Below are positions 8,439-17,006 of a stretch of DNA of 64,000 nucleotides, one piece after another (the stretch's first letter is position 1; each line of letters opens with the position of its first letter). The stretch lies in NCBI GenBank assembly GCA_903886275.1, contig CAISLN010000074.1:1-64000 (forward strand), in the 5' to 3' direction. The notes beneath the pieces are model-generated. The model was not told where the DNA came from. It saw only the letters and a program-made list of their open reading frames with translations, and did no database searches. The DNA comes from an uncultured beta proteobacterium (GTDB lineage Bacteria > Pseudomonadota > Gammaproteobacteria > Burkholderiales > Burkholderiaceae_C). Position numbers and translations under genes: made by a program.

Positions 8439-11400
8439 ACAAAGCCAAACTCAAGTCCTACGCCCCCCAGGCCCGCAAAGACTTCATCGCAGCCGTCACT
8501 GCCCGCGCCAATCTGTTGGGCCTCTCCAGCAAGGCTGGCACGTTGGAAGTGGCCACTAGCCAAACCCAGGGCGACGTCACCGTCATCGCCGGTCAGGCCT
8601 GGCCCGCCAAGGTGGATGGCCAGCGCAAGCAGCTCATTGCCCGCATCCAGAAAGACGGCTTTGACCACACCATGGAGGCGGTGGCGTACACCTGGTTCAA
8701 CCGCTTTGCCGCCCTGCGCTTCATGGAGTTGCACGACTATCTGGGCCATGGCCACCGGGCACTCTCCAGCACCTCGGGTGGGTTGCCGGACATCCTCACC
8801 CACGCCACCGACCTATGCAACGCCGATGCGGGTAACGCCTTGCCTGGCCTGAACGCGGCCAAGGTCACCGAGCTCAAGCTCGCAGGCAACCGCGATGGCG
8901 AGCTGTACCGCATGCTGCTGGTGGCACAGTGCAACGCCTTGTCCCGCGCCATGCCTTTTTTGTTTGAGCGCATTGACGACGACTCCGAGTTACTGCTGCC
9001 CGACAACCTGCTGCGCAGCGACTCCGTCATTGCCAAGTTGGTGGATGCAATACCGGAAGAAGACTGGCGAGAGATTGAGATCATCGGCTGGCTGTACCAG
9101 TTCTACATCTCCGAGAAGAAGGACCAGGTCATTGGCAAGGTGGTCAAAAGCGAGGACATCCCCGCCGCCACCCAGCTCTTCACGCCCAACTGGATCGTGC
9201 AATACCTGGTGCAAAACAGCGTGGGCCGCCTGTGGCTCATGGCCAACCCGCAAAGCACCCTGGCCCAGGAGTGGCCTTACTACATCACCCCCGCCGAGCA
9301 AACGCCCGAGGTACAAGCCCAACTCGATGCCCTCATCCAGACCCGTGTGCGGGAAGATGACGAAAGTGGCGGCGCTACCCTCAACCCAGAAACGATTACC
9401 GTGCTGGACCCGGCCTGTGGCAGCGGCCACATTCTGGTGGTGGCCTATGACGTGCTCAAGGCCATCTACCTGGAGCGCGGCTACCAGGCCAGAGCCATCC
9501 CACGTCTGATACTGGAAAAGAATCTTTTTGGCCTAGACATTGATGACCGCGCCGCTCAGATGGCCGGTTTTGCCCTGCTGATGAAAGCCCGAGCCGATGA
9601 CCGCCGCCTGTTCACCGCCACGGACGATGCGGGCAACCTGCAACCGCCCAAGCTCAATGTGCTGAGCCTGCAGGAGAGCAAGGGTCTGAGCGTGGACGAA
9701 CTCGCCACCCATCTGGCTACGTACAAGGTGCAGCGCGCCACCATCACCGCGCTGTTGGATACCTTTGAGCACGCCAAGACCTTTGGCTCGTTGATTCAAA
9801 TTCCCCATGCACTCAAGACACATTTGGCGTTGTTGCCGGAAATCCTGACACTGGTAAAGAAGGAAGGGGATATGTATGCCAGTGCGGCTGCGGCTGACTT
9901 ATTGCCGTTGGTGCAGCAGGCGCAGGTGCTGGCGATGCAGTTTGATGCTGTAGTTGCGAATCCGCCATATATGGGCGTAAAAGTAATGAACGCTGCCGTC
10001 AAAGACTTTGCGATCACTAATTTTCCGAATAGTAAGTCAGACATTTTTTCAATGTTTATTGAACGGTGCCAAGGTTTTGGCAACCAAAGTGGGAAACTGG
10101 GTTTCGTGACACCTTATGTCTGGATGTTTATTTCTTCCTATGAGGGTATTCGCACAAAACTTATTTCAGAAGCGACACTTGAAACATTGATTCAACTTGA
10201 ATATAACGCATTCGAACCAGCTTGCGTTCCTGTTTGTTGCTTCGTTGTCGGAGTAATTCATACCCCTGATTTTTTGGGGACATATATAAAGCTTTCAGAA
10301 TTTAAAGGTCATGAAAATCAGGCGCCACGAGTTCTTGAGGCGTTAAAGGATCGCAAATGTGGTTGGCTATATGAATCAAAGCCAGATAATTTTGCAAGAA
10401 TGCCAGGATGCCCTTTTGCATATTGGGCTTCAAGCGCAATGATTAACGCATTTTCATTAGGAAGAAAACTTGGAGATATTGCGGCACCACGGCAAGGTCT
10501 TGCAACTTCCGATAATGATAGATTTTTGCGAATGTGGCACGAAGTTGATTTCAGAGAAATTGGATTTGGATCCAAAAATCACAAAGAAGCTGAAGATAAA
10601 AATACCAAATGGTTTCCCTATAACAAAGGTGGTGAGTATAGGAAATGGTATGGAAACAATCGATATGTCGTAAATTGGAAAGATAAAGGGCGGGATCTTT
10701 TAGGGTTTGCTGCTGAGCTCTATGGCTCACCGACAAGGACGATTAAGAATATAAATTATTATTTTGAGAGCTCAATTACGTGGTCGGCGCTGAGTTCTGG
10801 CGGTATCTCTTTGAGATTTAGTCCGAATGGCTACATATTTGACACCAAAGGTCAATGCATATTCATGAATAATGATTATCGATCACTTTGCTCCTATATG
10901 GGACTGCTAAATTCAACAGTTGCAGCACGCTTTATGGAAATACTTGCTCCAACCTTGGATTTCAACTCGGGAACAGTTGCAAAAGTGCCCGTTGTACATG
11001 AGGTTTTAGAAGTTGAGCATGCTCAGATAATTGAAAAACTAGTCCAAGGAGCAACGTCTGATTGGAATGCTTACGAAACGTCCTGGGATTTTGCGGCGAT
11101 TTCTTTTGCATGTTCTCCATTGATTTATAAAACACTCGATAAATCTTGGAATTGCTGGGATGTTGCTTTAAGAGATCGAATATTGGACGCCAAGCTTTTG
11201 GAGGAATCCAATAACAGGCGGTTTATTTGCGCTTATGGACTTCAAGACGAAATCTCCCCCGAAGTCCCTGAATCCCAAATCACCCTTGCCCGCGCCAACC
11301 GCGAGAAGGACAGCCAGCGTCTGATCTCCTACGCCATCGGCTGCATGATGGGTCGCTACAGCCTCGACGAGCCCGGCCTAATTTATGCCCACGCGGGTAA

Positions 11401-12055
11401 CGTCGGCTTCGAGCCAGACCGCTATGCCACCTTCCCCGCAGATGCTGACGGCATCGTCCCCATCACCGACGAACTCTGGTTTTCCGACGACGCTTGCGGC
11501 CGCATCCGTGAATTCCTGCTTGCCGTTTGGGGGCAAGACACCCTAGAAGAAAACATGGCTTGGCTAGCCGAGAGTCTGGGAACCAAAGCCAGCGAGACCC
11601 CGGTTGAAACCATCCGTCGCTACATCGCCGATAAGTTCTTCAAAGACCACCTGCAAACCTACAAGAAGCGCCCCATCTACTGGCTCTTCAGCAGCGGCAA
11701 ACAAGGCGCCTTCCAGGCCTTGGTCTATCTGCACCGCTATTCCGAAGGCACCCTGGCTCGCCTGCGCGCCGAATACGTTGTACCCCTCACCGGCAAGATC
11801 CAGAGCCGCATCGAGATGCTGCAAAAAGACGCCAATGTCGCCAGCAGCACCGCCGCCCGCAACAAGCTGAACAAGGAAGTGGAAAAGCTCAAGAAGAAGC
11901 ACGCAGAGCTGCTGGCCTACGACGAGCAACTGCGCCACTACGCCGACATGCGTATCACCCTGGATCTGGATGATGGAGTGAAAGTGAACTATGGCAAGTT
12001 TGGGGATCTGCTGGATAGTGTGAAAGCGGTAACAGGTGGAAAGGATGAAGAATGA
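8435..12055 (+). CDS. pglX: BREX adenine-specific DNA methyltransferase PglX (BrxX)
   Basis: This 1206-residue methyltransferase adds N6-methyl groups to the host BREX motif so that self DNA is recognised. The SAM-binding motif I DPACGSGH lies at about residues 324-331, and the catalytic motif IV NPPYM at about 508-512. The C-terminus is a charged helix (KLNKEVEKLKKKHAEL) ending in a conserved DLDDGVKVNYGKFG block. The start MNKAKLKSYAPQAR overlaps the hipA stop; a longer upstream frame is a shadow of hipA. The middle, about 9960-11250, is far more AT-rich than both flanks. It corresponds to the region after NPPY that contains the target-recognition domain, suggesting specificity switching by recombination. 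The stop overlaps the next ATG. Confidence 0.95.
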   Translation: MNKAKLKSYAPQARKDFIAAVTARANLLGLSSKAGTLEVATSQTQGDVTVIAGQAWPAKVDGQRKQLIARIQKDGFDHTMEAVAYTWFNRFAALRFMELHDYLGHGHRALSSTSGGLPDILTHATDLCNADAGNALPGLNAAKVTELKLAGNRDGELYRMLLVAQCNALSRAMPFLFERIDDDSELLLPDNLLRSDSVIAKLVDAIPEEDWREIEIIGWLYQFYISEKKDQVIGKVVKSEDIPAATQLFTPNWIVQYLVQNSVGRLWLMANPQSTLAQEWPYYITPAEQTPEVQAQLDALIQTRVREDDESGGATLNPETITVLDPACGSGHILVVAYDVLKAIYLERGYQARAIPRLILEKNLFGLDIDDRAAQMAGFALLMKARADDRRLFTATDDAGNLQPPKLNVLSLQESKGLSVDELATHLATYKVQRATITALLDTFEHAKTFGSLIQIPHALKTHLALLPEILTLVKKEGDMYASAAAADLLPLVQQAQVLAMQFDAVVANPPYMGVKVMNAAVKDFAITNFPNSKSDIFSMFIERCQGFGNQSGKLGFVTPYVWMFISSYEGIRTKLISEATLETLIQLEYNAFEPACVPVCCFVVGVIHTPDFLGTYIKLSEFKGHENQAPRVLEALKDRKCGWLYESKPDNFARMPGCPFAYWASSAMINAFSLGRKLGDIAAPRQGLATSDNDRFLRMWHEVDFREIGFGSKNHKEAEDKNTKWFPYNKGGEYRKWYGNNRYVVNWKDKGRDLLGFAAELYGSPTRTIKNINYYFESSITWSALSSGGISLRFSPNGYIFDTKGQCIFMNNDYRSLCSYMGLLNSTVAARFMEILAPTLDFNSGTVAKVPVVHEVLEVEHAQIIEKLVQGATSDWNAYETSWDFAAISFACSPLIYKTLDKSWNCWDVALRDRILDAKLLEESNNRRFICAYGLQDEISPEVPESQITLARANREKDSQRLISYAIGCMMGRYSLDEPGLIYAHAGNVGFEPDRYATFPADADGIVPITDELWFSDDACGRIREFLLAVWGQDTLEENMAWLAESLGTKASETPVETIRRYIADKFFKDHLQTYKKRPIYWLFSSGKQGAFQALVYLHRYSEGTLARLRAEYVVPLTGKIQSRIEMLQKDANVASSTAARNKLNKEVEKLKKKHAELLAYDEQLRHYADMRITLDLDDGVKVNYGKFGDLLDSVKAVTGGKDEE

Positions 12056-13167
12056 ATATTGACCGTATAAAAATTGTTGGCTTTAAAAGCATTGCCGAGG
12101 TCACTCTTGACCAGCTTAAACCGTATAGCGTTTTTGCTGGCCCTAACGGTGCCGGAAAAAGCAATCTGATGGATGCCTTGGCTTTTGTAGGGGCTGTCAT
12201 TGAATTGGGGGCTATTAAGGCGCTCCGAAAGTTCAACGGGTTTTCGCACATTCATTGTTATAAGTTCAGAAAAAACAAAGCCAGAACTTTTGAGTTCGCT
12301 ATAGATGCCACGATGAAAGGTGAAAAGCTTTCATATGCCCTGAAAATTCATGACATGGATACGGCACCAAGCCTTGAAGAGCAGCTGAGTGTTGCTGGCA
12401 AAACTATTTTGCAACGAAAGAAAGGAGAATCCCCAAAACTCGTGCATGAGACGGGGGGCAGTTTGGACGAAGTTCCTAATATGCCCGTTGATTTTTCAGC
12501 ACTGCTTTTGACGCAACAGTTTCCACTGTACCAGTATTTGACGAATATTCAGATATTCCGCTTTGATCCGCTGGGGGCAAAAGAGCCCGATGCATCGAGT
12601 ACCGACACCAGTGAGCTGGATGGACAGGGTCACAACGTAGCGACAATGTTGGCGGTTTTAGAAAAAGACGAGGAGTTCAGCACGCAAATTACCGACTGGA
12701 TGGCCTTGCTGGTGCCCGGTATGCAAGAGGTTCGCTCAGAGCAGCAGCGTCTGGATGGGCGAACGGTGATCAAGTTTAAGGAGGAAGGCATCAAGACCCA
12801 TTTCCCCGCTAAATTGATTTCAGACGGAACTATTTACGCTTTGTGCATCATGACGGCAGTGCTGAGCCGCTCAAAAGGCTATGGGCTAACCCTCATGGAG
12901 GAGCCCGAGCGTGGCATTCATCCCAAGGCGATTGAGCAGTTGGTTGCATTAATGCGTGACAACGCAACGCCCGAGCACCCGGTGTTGGTGACGACGCACA
13001 GCGAATCTCTGGTGCGGGCATCCAGCATGGAAGAGCTTTGGTTGATCAACAAAGAAGACGGTAAAACAGTGGTGAAGAACGCAGCTGTAAACAGCGGTGA
13101 TTTGGGAAAATTGAATCTGGATACTGCGTGGTTGATGAACCTCTTTGGTGGGGGTTTGCCATGGTGA
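12052..13167 (+). CDS. AAA ATPase (ABC/RecF-like), first ATPase-TOPRIM pair
   Basis: This 371-residue ATPase of the AAA15/AAA21 (OLD/RecF-like) type has Walker A GPNGAGKS at residues 30-37, a Walker B-like LTLMEEPERGIHPKA near 278-292 and a switch histidine in VTTHSES near 316. No nuclease domain is fused; the following overlapping gene supplies a TOPRIM-like protein. Such two-gene systems resemble split OLD or PARIS-type defences, in which the ATPase senses phage and releases the nuclease. The ATG overlaps the pglX stop. The sequence is moderately AT-rich compared with brxC. The exact family is not assigned. Confidence 0.85.
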   Translation: MNIDRIKIVGFKSIAEVTLDQLKPYSVFAGPNGAGKSNLMDALAFVGAVIELGAIKALRKFNGFSHIHCYKFRKNKARTFEFAIDATMKGEKLSYALKIHDMDTAPSLEEQLSVAGKTILQRKKGESPKLVHETGGSLDEVPNMPVDFSALLLTQQFPLYQYLTNIQIFRFDPLGAKEPDASSTDTSELDGQGHNVATMLAVLEKDEEFSTQITDWMALLVPGMQEVRSEQQRLDGRTVIKFKEEGIKTHFPAKLISDGTIYALCIMTAVLSRSKGYGLTLMEEPERGIHPKAIEQLVALMRDNATPEHPVLVTTHSESLVRASSMEELWLINKEDGKTVVKNAAVNSGDLGKLNLDTAWLMNLFGGGLPW

Positions 13168-13739
13168 GCGTTGGTTTTATTGTTGAGGGTGATACCGAGA
13201 AAATTTTGATTGACTCCAAATCTTTCAGGGCTTGGGCCAAAATGCAGGGTATCGATATTTGCACGCCAGTGATTGATGCCAAGGGTGGCGGCAATTTACT
13301 GCCACAAAACATGGAGCCGATGCTCACTCAGTTGCGACGACAAAGCCCTGATCACATTGTTATATTGACTGATTTGGAGGATGCACCGAACCAAGAGGCT
13401 GTTCGTCAAAGAATTAAATCTACTGACATCGCTTTGGTGTTTATTGCAGTGAAGGCGATAGAGGCGTGGTTTCTTGCGGACAGTCTCGCACTTCAGAAGT
13501 GGCTGGGGCTAGATCAGGTGTACGAGCCCTACCCGGAGGCGACGCAAAGTATGCCGTGGTTGCGCATCAAGGCGCTGGCTGCTGAGTTGAAGGTTCGAGG
13601 CCCTGGGAGTGCCAAAAATGCATTTGCCAAGCGCATGGTGAATAGCTACGGGTTTTCAATTGCCAATGCTGCACAGCATCCCGAATGTCCCAGTGCCAAA
13701 GATTTTTACGATGGGCTGGTGGGGCTGGGGCAGTCATGA
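13161..13739 (+). CDS. TOPRIM-like protein (DUF4276-like), partner of ATPase 1
   Basis: This 192-residue protein has FIVEGDTEK at residues 6-14, the glutamate-bearing TOPRIM strand, and ILTDLEDAP near 68-76 as the acidic DxD-like strand. This pattern fits DUF4276-like TOPRIM proteins found next to AAA ATPases. The ATG at 13161 overlaps the ATPase stop by seven bases; an in-frame ATG at 13128 lies deep inside the ATPase and is less likely. It is probably the nuclease effector of the pair. The stop overlaps the ATG of the pglX 3' scar ORF. Confidence 0.7.
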   Translation: MVSVGFIVEGDTEKILIDSKSFRAWAKMQGIDICTPVIDAKGGGNLLPQNMEPMLTQLRRQSPDHIVILTDLEDAPNQEAVRQRIKSTDIALVFIAVKAIEAWFLADSLALQKWLGLDQVYEPYPEATQSMPWLRIKALAAELKVRGPGSAKNAFAKRMVNSYGFSIANAAQHPECPSAKDFYDGLVGLGQS

Positions 13740-13894
13740 CGTACCCACACAAAGGCTACGGCGCACAACCCCGCCACCACGCCGACATGCGCATCACCCT
13801 GGATCTGGATGATGGGGTGAAGGTGAACTATGGCAAGTGTGGGGATCTGCTGGATAGCGTGAAAATCGTCACCGGAGGTATTTCAGATGATTAA
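13736..13894 (+). pseudogene. Diverged 3' fragment of pglX (scar)
   Basis: A 52-codon ORF begins at an ATGA overlap with the preceding gene. After about 13 unrelated residues it reproduces the PglX C-terminus (HADMRITLDLDDGVKVNYGK and then GDLLDSVK-x-VTGG). Bases 13772-13864 match 11933-12025 with six mismatches; the last few codons differ. It cannot form an active enzyme. Together with the 5' scar at 6751 it brackets the block hipBA-pglX-ATPase-TOPRIM. It also keeps translational coupling to the next gene, whose ATG at 13887 lies inside its end. Confidence 0.85.
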
Positions 13895-15095
13895 GTCTGT
13901 TCGTGTGGTTAATTTCAAGTCGCTGGCCACTGTGACGATTCCCCTGGGGCGTTTCAACTGCCTGGTGGGCATGAACGGAGCGGGCAAAAGCACGGTGCTG
14001 CAGGCCTTAGACTTTTTGTCGCAGCTGATGCGGGGTGATGTGCAGGGCTGGCTGGATCGCCGTGGCTGGATGGCGGCAGACCTGAATTGCAAGCTGCGCA
14101 ACGAGCGCAACATTCGGTTCAACGTGTCGTTTGCAACGTCGGACGGTGGAATGCTGACGTGGATGGGTGCATTCAATCGCACGGACTTGCGTTGCACCCA
14201 AGAAGAAGTGGTGTTAATTCAGGGTGATCAAGTAGACCCAAAGTTGCTTCGCTTGAGCGGACAAACCTATTCGCTTGGCGGCCGGGAGAGTCAAACTATT
14301 GCCTTTGAGTACCAAGGCTCCATTCTTTCTGCGCTGAAGGACTCCGAACTGTCGCCTCCCTTGCTGGAGTTTCGCGATGCCCTTCGCCGTGTCCGGTCGC
14401 TGGAGCTTTTGTCGCCGGACAAATTGCGCAAAAGCGCCCGAGTTGGTGAACACGACATTGGTGCCGGTGGCGAGAGGCTGTCTGCTTATCTCGACAACAT
14501 CAAGGGTGAGCAAAAAATAAAGCTGGTGGCATTGCTGCAAAAGTTCTACCCAGCCTTGGTGGATTTCAAAATCACTTCGCAAAAATCAGGGTGGAAGAAG
14601 CTGTCGGTGTTTGAGCAATTTAGCGGCCAAAAACTGGAAACTGAAGCACTGCATCTGAACGACGGCTTGCTGCGCATATTGGCGGTGCTGACGCAAGCCG
14701 ATGCAGATCGGTCTTTGCTGCTGTTGGATGAAATTGAGAACGGCATCAACCAAGAAATTGTTGAGATGCTGGTGGATACGCTGATACAAAGTCCGCAGCA
14801 GTTGCTGGTGACCACGCATAGCCCTTTGCTGCTGAACTATCTGCCAGATGATGTGGCAAAGGATGCTGTGCAGTTTTTGTACAAGACTCCCCAGGGAGAA
14901 ACAAGGCGTCGCAACTTGTTTTCAATCCCGCGCATGGCTGCCAAGCTGGAGGCGATGGGGCCGGGGGATGTCTTTGTGGACACTGATTTGCGCTTACTGG
15001 CGCAGGAGTGCATCGATTTGGATGATCGCCATGAGGCGGCTATGCGCGGAGAGGAGCAGGCCGAGTTCGATGCCACCGATGCAGGTGGTGCATGA
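13887..15095 (+). CDS. AAA ATPase (AAA21/RecF-like), second ATPase-TOPRIM pair
   Basis: This 402-residue ATPase has Walker A GMNGAGKST at residues 28-36, Walker B LLLLDEIENGI near 273-283 and the switch VTTHSPLLL near 308. The domain layout is that of DUF2813/AAA21 ATPases, without a fused nuclease. The start MIKSVRVVNFKSLA is the standard opening of the family. It lies inside the end of the pglX scar and is preceded by GGAGG at 13873-13877. The stop overlaps the next start (ATGA). It is not similar enough to the first ATPase by eye to be a recent duplicate. Confidence 0.87.
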   Translation: MIKSVRVVNFKSLATVTIPLGRFNCLVGMNGAGKSTVLQALDFLSQLMRGDVQGWLDRRGWMAADLNCKLRNERNIRFNVSFATSDGGMLTWMGAFNRTDLRCTQEEVVLIQGDQVDPKLLRLSGQTYSLGGRESQTIAFEYQGSILSALKDSELSPPLLEFRDALRRVRSLELLSPDKLRKSARVGEHDIGAGGERLSAYLDNIKGEQKIKLVALLQKFYPALVDFKITSQKSGWKKLSVFEQFSGQKLETEALHLNDGLLRILAVLTQADADRSLLLLDEIENGINQEIVEMLVDTLIQSPQQLLVTTHSPLLLNYLPDDVAKDAVQFLYKTPQGETRRRNLFSIPRMAAKLEAMGPGDVFVDTDLRLLAQECIDLDDRHEAAMRGEEQAEFDATDAGGA

Positions 15096-15841
15096 AGCTG
15101 CTCATTAGCGGCGAAGGCCCGCGGGACATGGGCGCATGCAACAACGCGCAAGGGCAATGCTCAGATGGTGATTTCAACCGAGGGCCCATGGCGGTATGGC
15201 TAGCTCGGTTGTGGGATACCTTGCTGGGCTACAACCTGCTGGATATCCAAGACGCCGTGGTGTATGTGAGTGAAAAGGCGTTGGATCAAAAGGCCAAAAA
15301 TTCCGGCAAACCCATGCAGCGCTTGCGCGGCAAGAAGCAAGCGGTTGAAACGGGTTTGTATTTCGGCAATGCCAGACATTTGGGGCTGATGGCGCAGCAG
15401 TTGGCTGCTGACAGCGCTGATTCTGTTATGGCTGTATTGTTTCGAGATACTGATGGCACGCGCAGTGCACCAGGCCAGTTGTGGCAAACCAAATGGGACA
15501 GTATGGTGAATGGCTTTGCCTCGGCGGATTTTGCCTTCGGTGTGCCCATGTTGCCCAAGCCCAAGTCTGAAGCGTGGTTGCTGTGTGCTGCTCAAACAGC
15601 TAGACATTCGCACGCGGTATTTGAAGCTATCTCAGGGAACGACAACGCACCCAATTCGGCCAAAAAACAGTGGGATGCGTTCATGGGAAGCCCTCAGACT
15701 GCTGCACAGGAAGCAATTTGGTGTGCTGAGAACCCAGCTGACTGGGAAAACTTGCTCACGATGCCAAGTTTCAAGTCTTTTTTGGACCGTTTCAATGAGG
15801 TGGCCAATGCCATCCTTCGGCCTGGGAGGGGTGTTGCATGA
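15092..15841 (+). CDS. Putative TOPRIM-like effector, partner of ATPase 2
   Basis: This 249-residue protein opens with LLISGEGPRDMG, a glutamate-containing TOPRIM-type strand. It has VLFRDTDGTRS near residues 113-123, the expected Asp-x-Asp strand, and LPKPKSEAWLL near 150-160. Its overlap with the ATPase (ATGA) and the order ATPase then GEG protein match split OLD-like defence pairs. I infer a metal-dependent nuclease. The family name is not certain, and no helicase or HNH motif was seen. Confidence 0.65.
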   Translation: MKLLISGEGPRDMGACNNAQGQCSDGDFNRGPMAVWLARLWDTLLGYNLLDIQDAVVYVSEKALDQKAKNSGKPMQRLRGKKQAVETGLYFGNARHLGLMAQQLAADSADSVMAVLFRDTDGTRSAPGQLWQTKWDSMVNGFASADFAFGVPMLPKPKSEAWLLCAAQTARHSHAVFEAISGNDNAPNSAKKQWDAFMGSPQTAAQEAIWCAENPADWENLLTMPSFKSFLDRFNEVANAILRPGRGVA

Positions 15842-16953
15842 CAAACCTTCGGACGCTACCGCCCGCTGCGTTGGCCGAATACCAAGAGTGGCTCAAAGCC
15901 ATCAAGCAGAAGATCCACGCCACACGCATGAAAGTTGCGTTGGCCGCCAATGGTGAGTTGATTGCCCTGTACTACGAGCTGGGCGCTCAAATTGTGGATC
16001 GCGAGTCTCGCGCCCAATGGGGCAGCGGATTCATTGACGCTTTCAGTCACGACCTGAGAGCAGCCTTCCCGGATTTGGGTGGCTTTTCATCCAAGAATCT
16101 CCGGTATTGCCGGGCATTCTTTCGCTTCTACTGCGACTCTGCAATTTGGCAACAGGCTGTTGCCAAATTGGGAGATACACCGTGGGCAGGCACTGAAGCC
16201 GGATCGTCTGAAGTGTTGGCGAACATACCCTGGGGGCACAACATCCAGATTTTCACCAAGTGCAGCAGCGTGGCCGAAGCCCGCTTTTACATCGAACAAA
16301 CCCTGGAGCAGGGCTGGAGCCGCGATGTGCTGGCGATGCAGCTCAAGTCCAACCTGTACGCACGCGCAGGCAAGGCGGTGACCAACTTTTCCCGCACCTT
16401 GCCATTGCCACAGTCGGATCTGGCACAGCAAACCCTCAAAGACCCGTACACCTTCGACTTCATGGCCATGACGGCCCCGTACAACGAACTGGATGTGGAG
16501 CGTCAACTCACCCAGCACATCACCCAGTTTTTGCTAGAGTTGGGCAAGGGCTTTGCCTTCATCGGCCGGCAGTACCACCTGGAAATTGCAGGCAACGATT
16601 ACTACATTGATTTGCTGTTTTATCACGTCACGTTGAAATGCTACGTGGTGGTAGAGCTCAAGAACCGCAAGTTCATCCCCGAGTACGCCGGCAAACTCAA
16701 CTTCTATCTGTCGGCTGTGGACACCCTGCTCAAACGCAACGACGACCAGCCCACCATTGGCCTGCTGCTGTGCCGTGACAAGAACAACATCGAAGTGGAA
16801 TTTGCCCTGCGTGACATGAACAAACCCATGGGCGTGAGCGAATACACCCTGGTGGAAGCCTTGCCTGATAACCTGAAGGGCGCATTGCCAACGGTGGAAG
16901 AAATTGAGAACGACTTGCAGCAAATGCAGCAGCAAACAGGTGAAGCCGAATGA
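15838..16953 (+). CDS. DUF1016 (YhcG/PDDEXK) nuclease family protein, copy 1
   Basis: This 371-residue protein matches the YhcG/DUF1016 family. It has the N-terminal DUF1016_N helices (ALAANGELIALYYELG, FPDLGGFSSKNLRY, IPWGHNIQIF). It also has the C-terminal PD-(D/E)XK core: DYYIDLLFYH at about 260 supplies the aspartate and VVVELKNRKF at about 278 the E-x-K. These proteins recur in defence islands, often beside restriction systems, with a nuclease role inferred. ATGA overlaps exist on both sides. A second, more compact copy is at 20515. Confidence 0.88.
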   Translation: MTNLRTLPPAALAEYQEWLKAIKQKIHATRMKVALAANGELIALYYELGAQIVDRESRAQWGSGFIDAFSHDLRAAFPDLGGFSSKNLRYCRAFFRFYCDSAIWQQAVAKLGDTPWAGTEAGSSEVLANIPWGHNIQIFTKCSSVAEARFYIEQTLEQGWSRDVLAMQLKSNLYARAGKAVTNFSRTLPLPQSDLAQQTLKDPYTFDFMAMTAPYNELDVERQLTQHITQFLLELGKGFAFIGRQYHLEIAGNDYYIDLLFYHVTLKCYVVVELKNRKFIPEYAGKLNFYLSAVDTLLKRNDDQPTIGLLLCRDKNNIEVEFALRDMNKPMGVSEYTLVEALPDNLKGALPTVEEIENDLQQMQQQTGEAE

Positions 16954-17006
16954 CAGCCTTCAATTTTGAAGATTGGGGCGCGGCCTACGGACGGGGCGAG
17001 CGATGA
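16950..17006 (+). other. 18-codon linking ORF between DUF1016 and AlbA_2 genes
   Basis: The ORF MTAFNFEDWGAAYGRGER starts in an ATGA overlap with the DUF1016 stop and ends in an ATGA overlap with the AlbA_2 start at 17003. Double stop/start overlap is hard to obtain by chance. It may be the joined ends of a deleted gene that still carries ribosomes to the next ORF. No function is claimed for the peptide. Confidence 0.4.
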
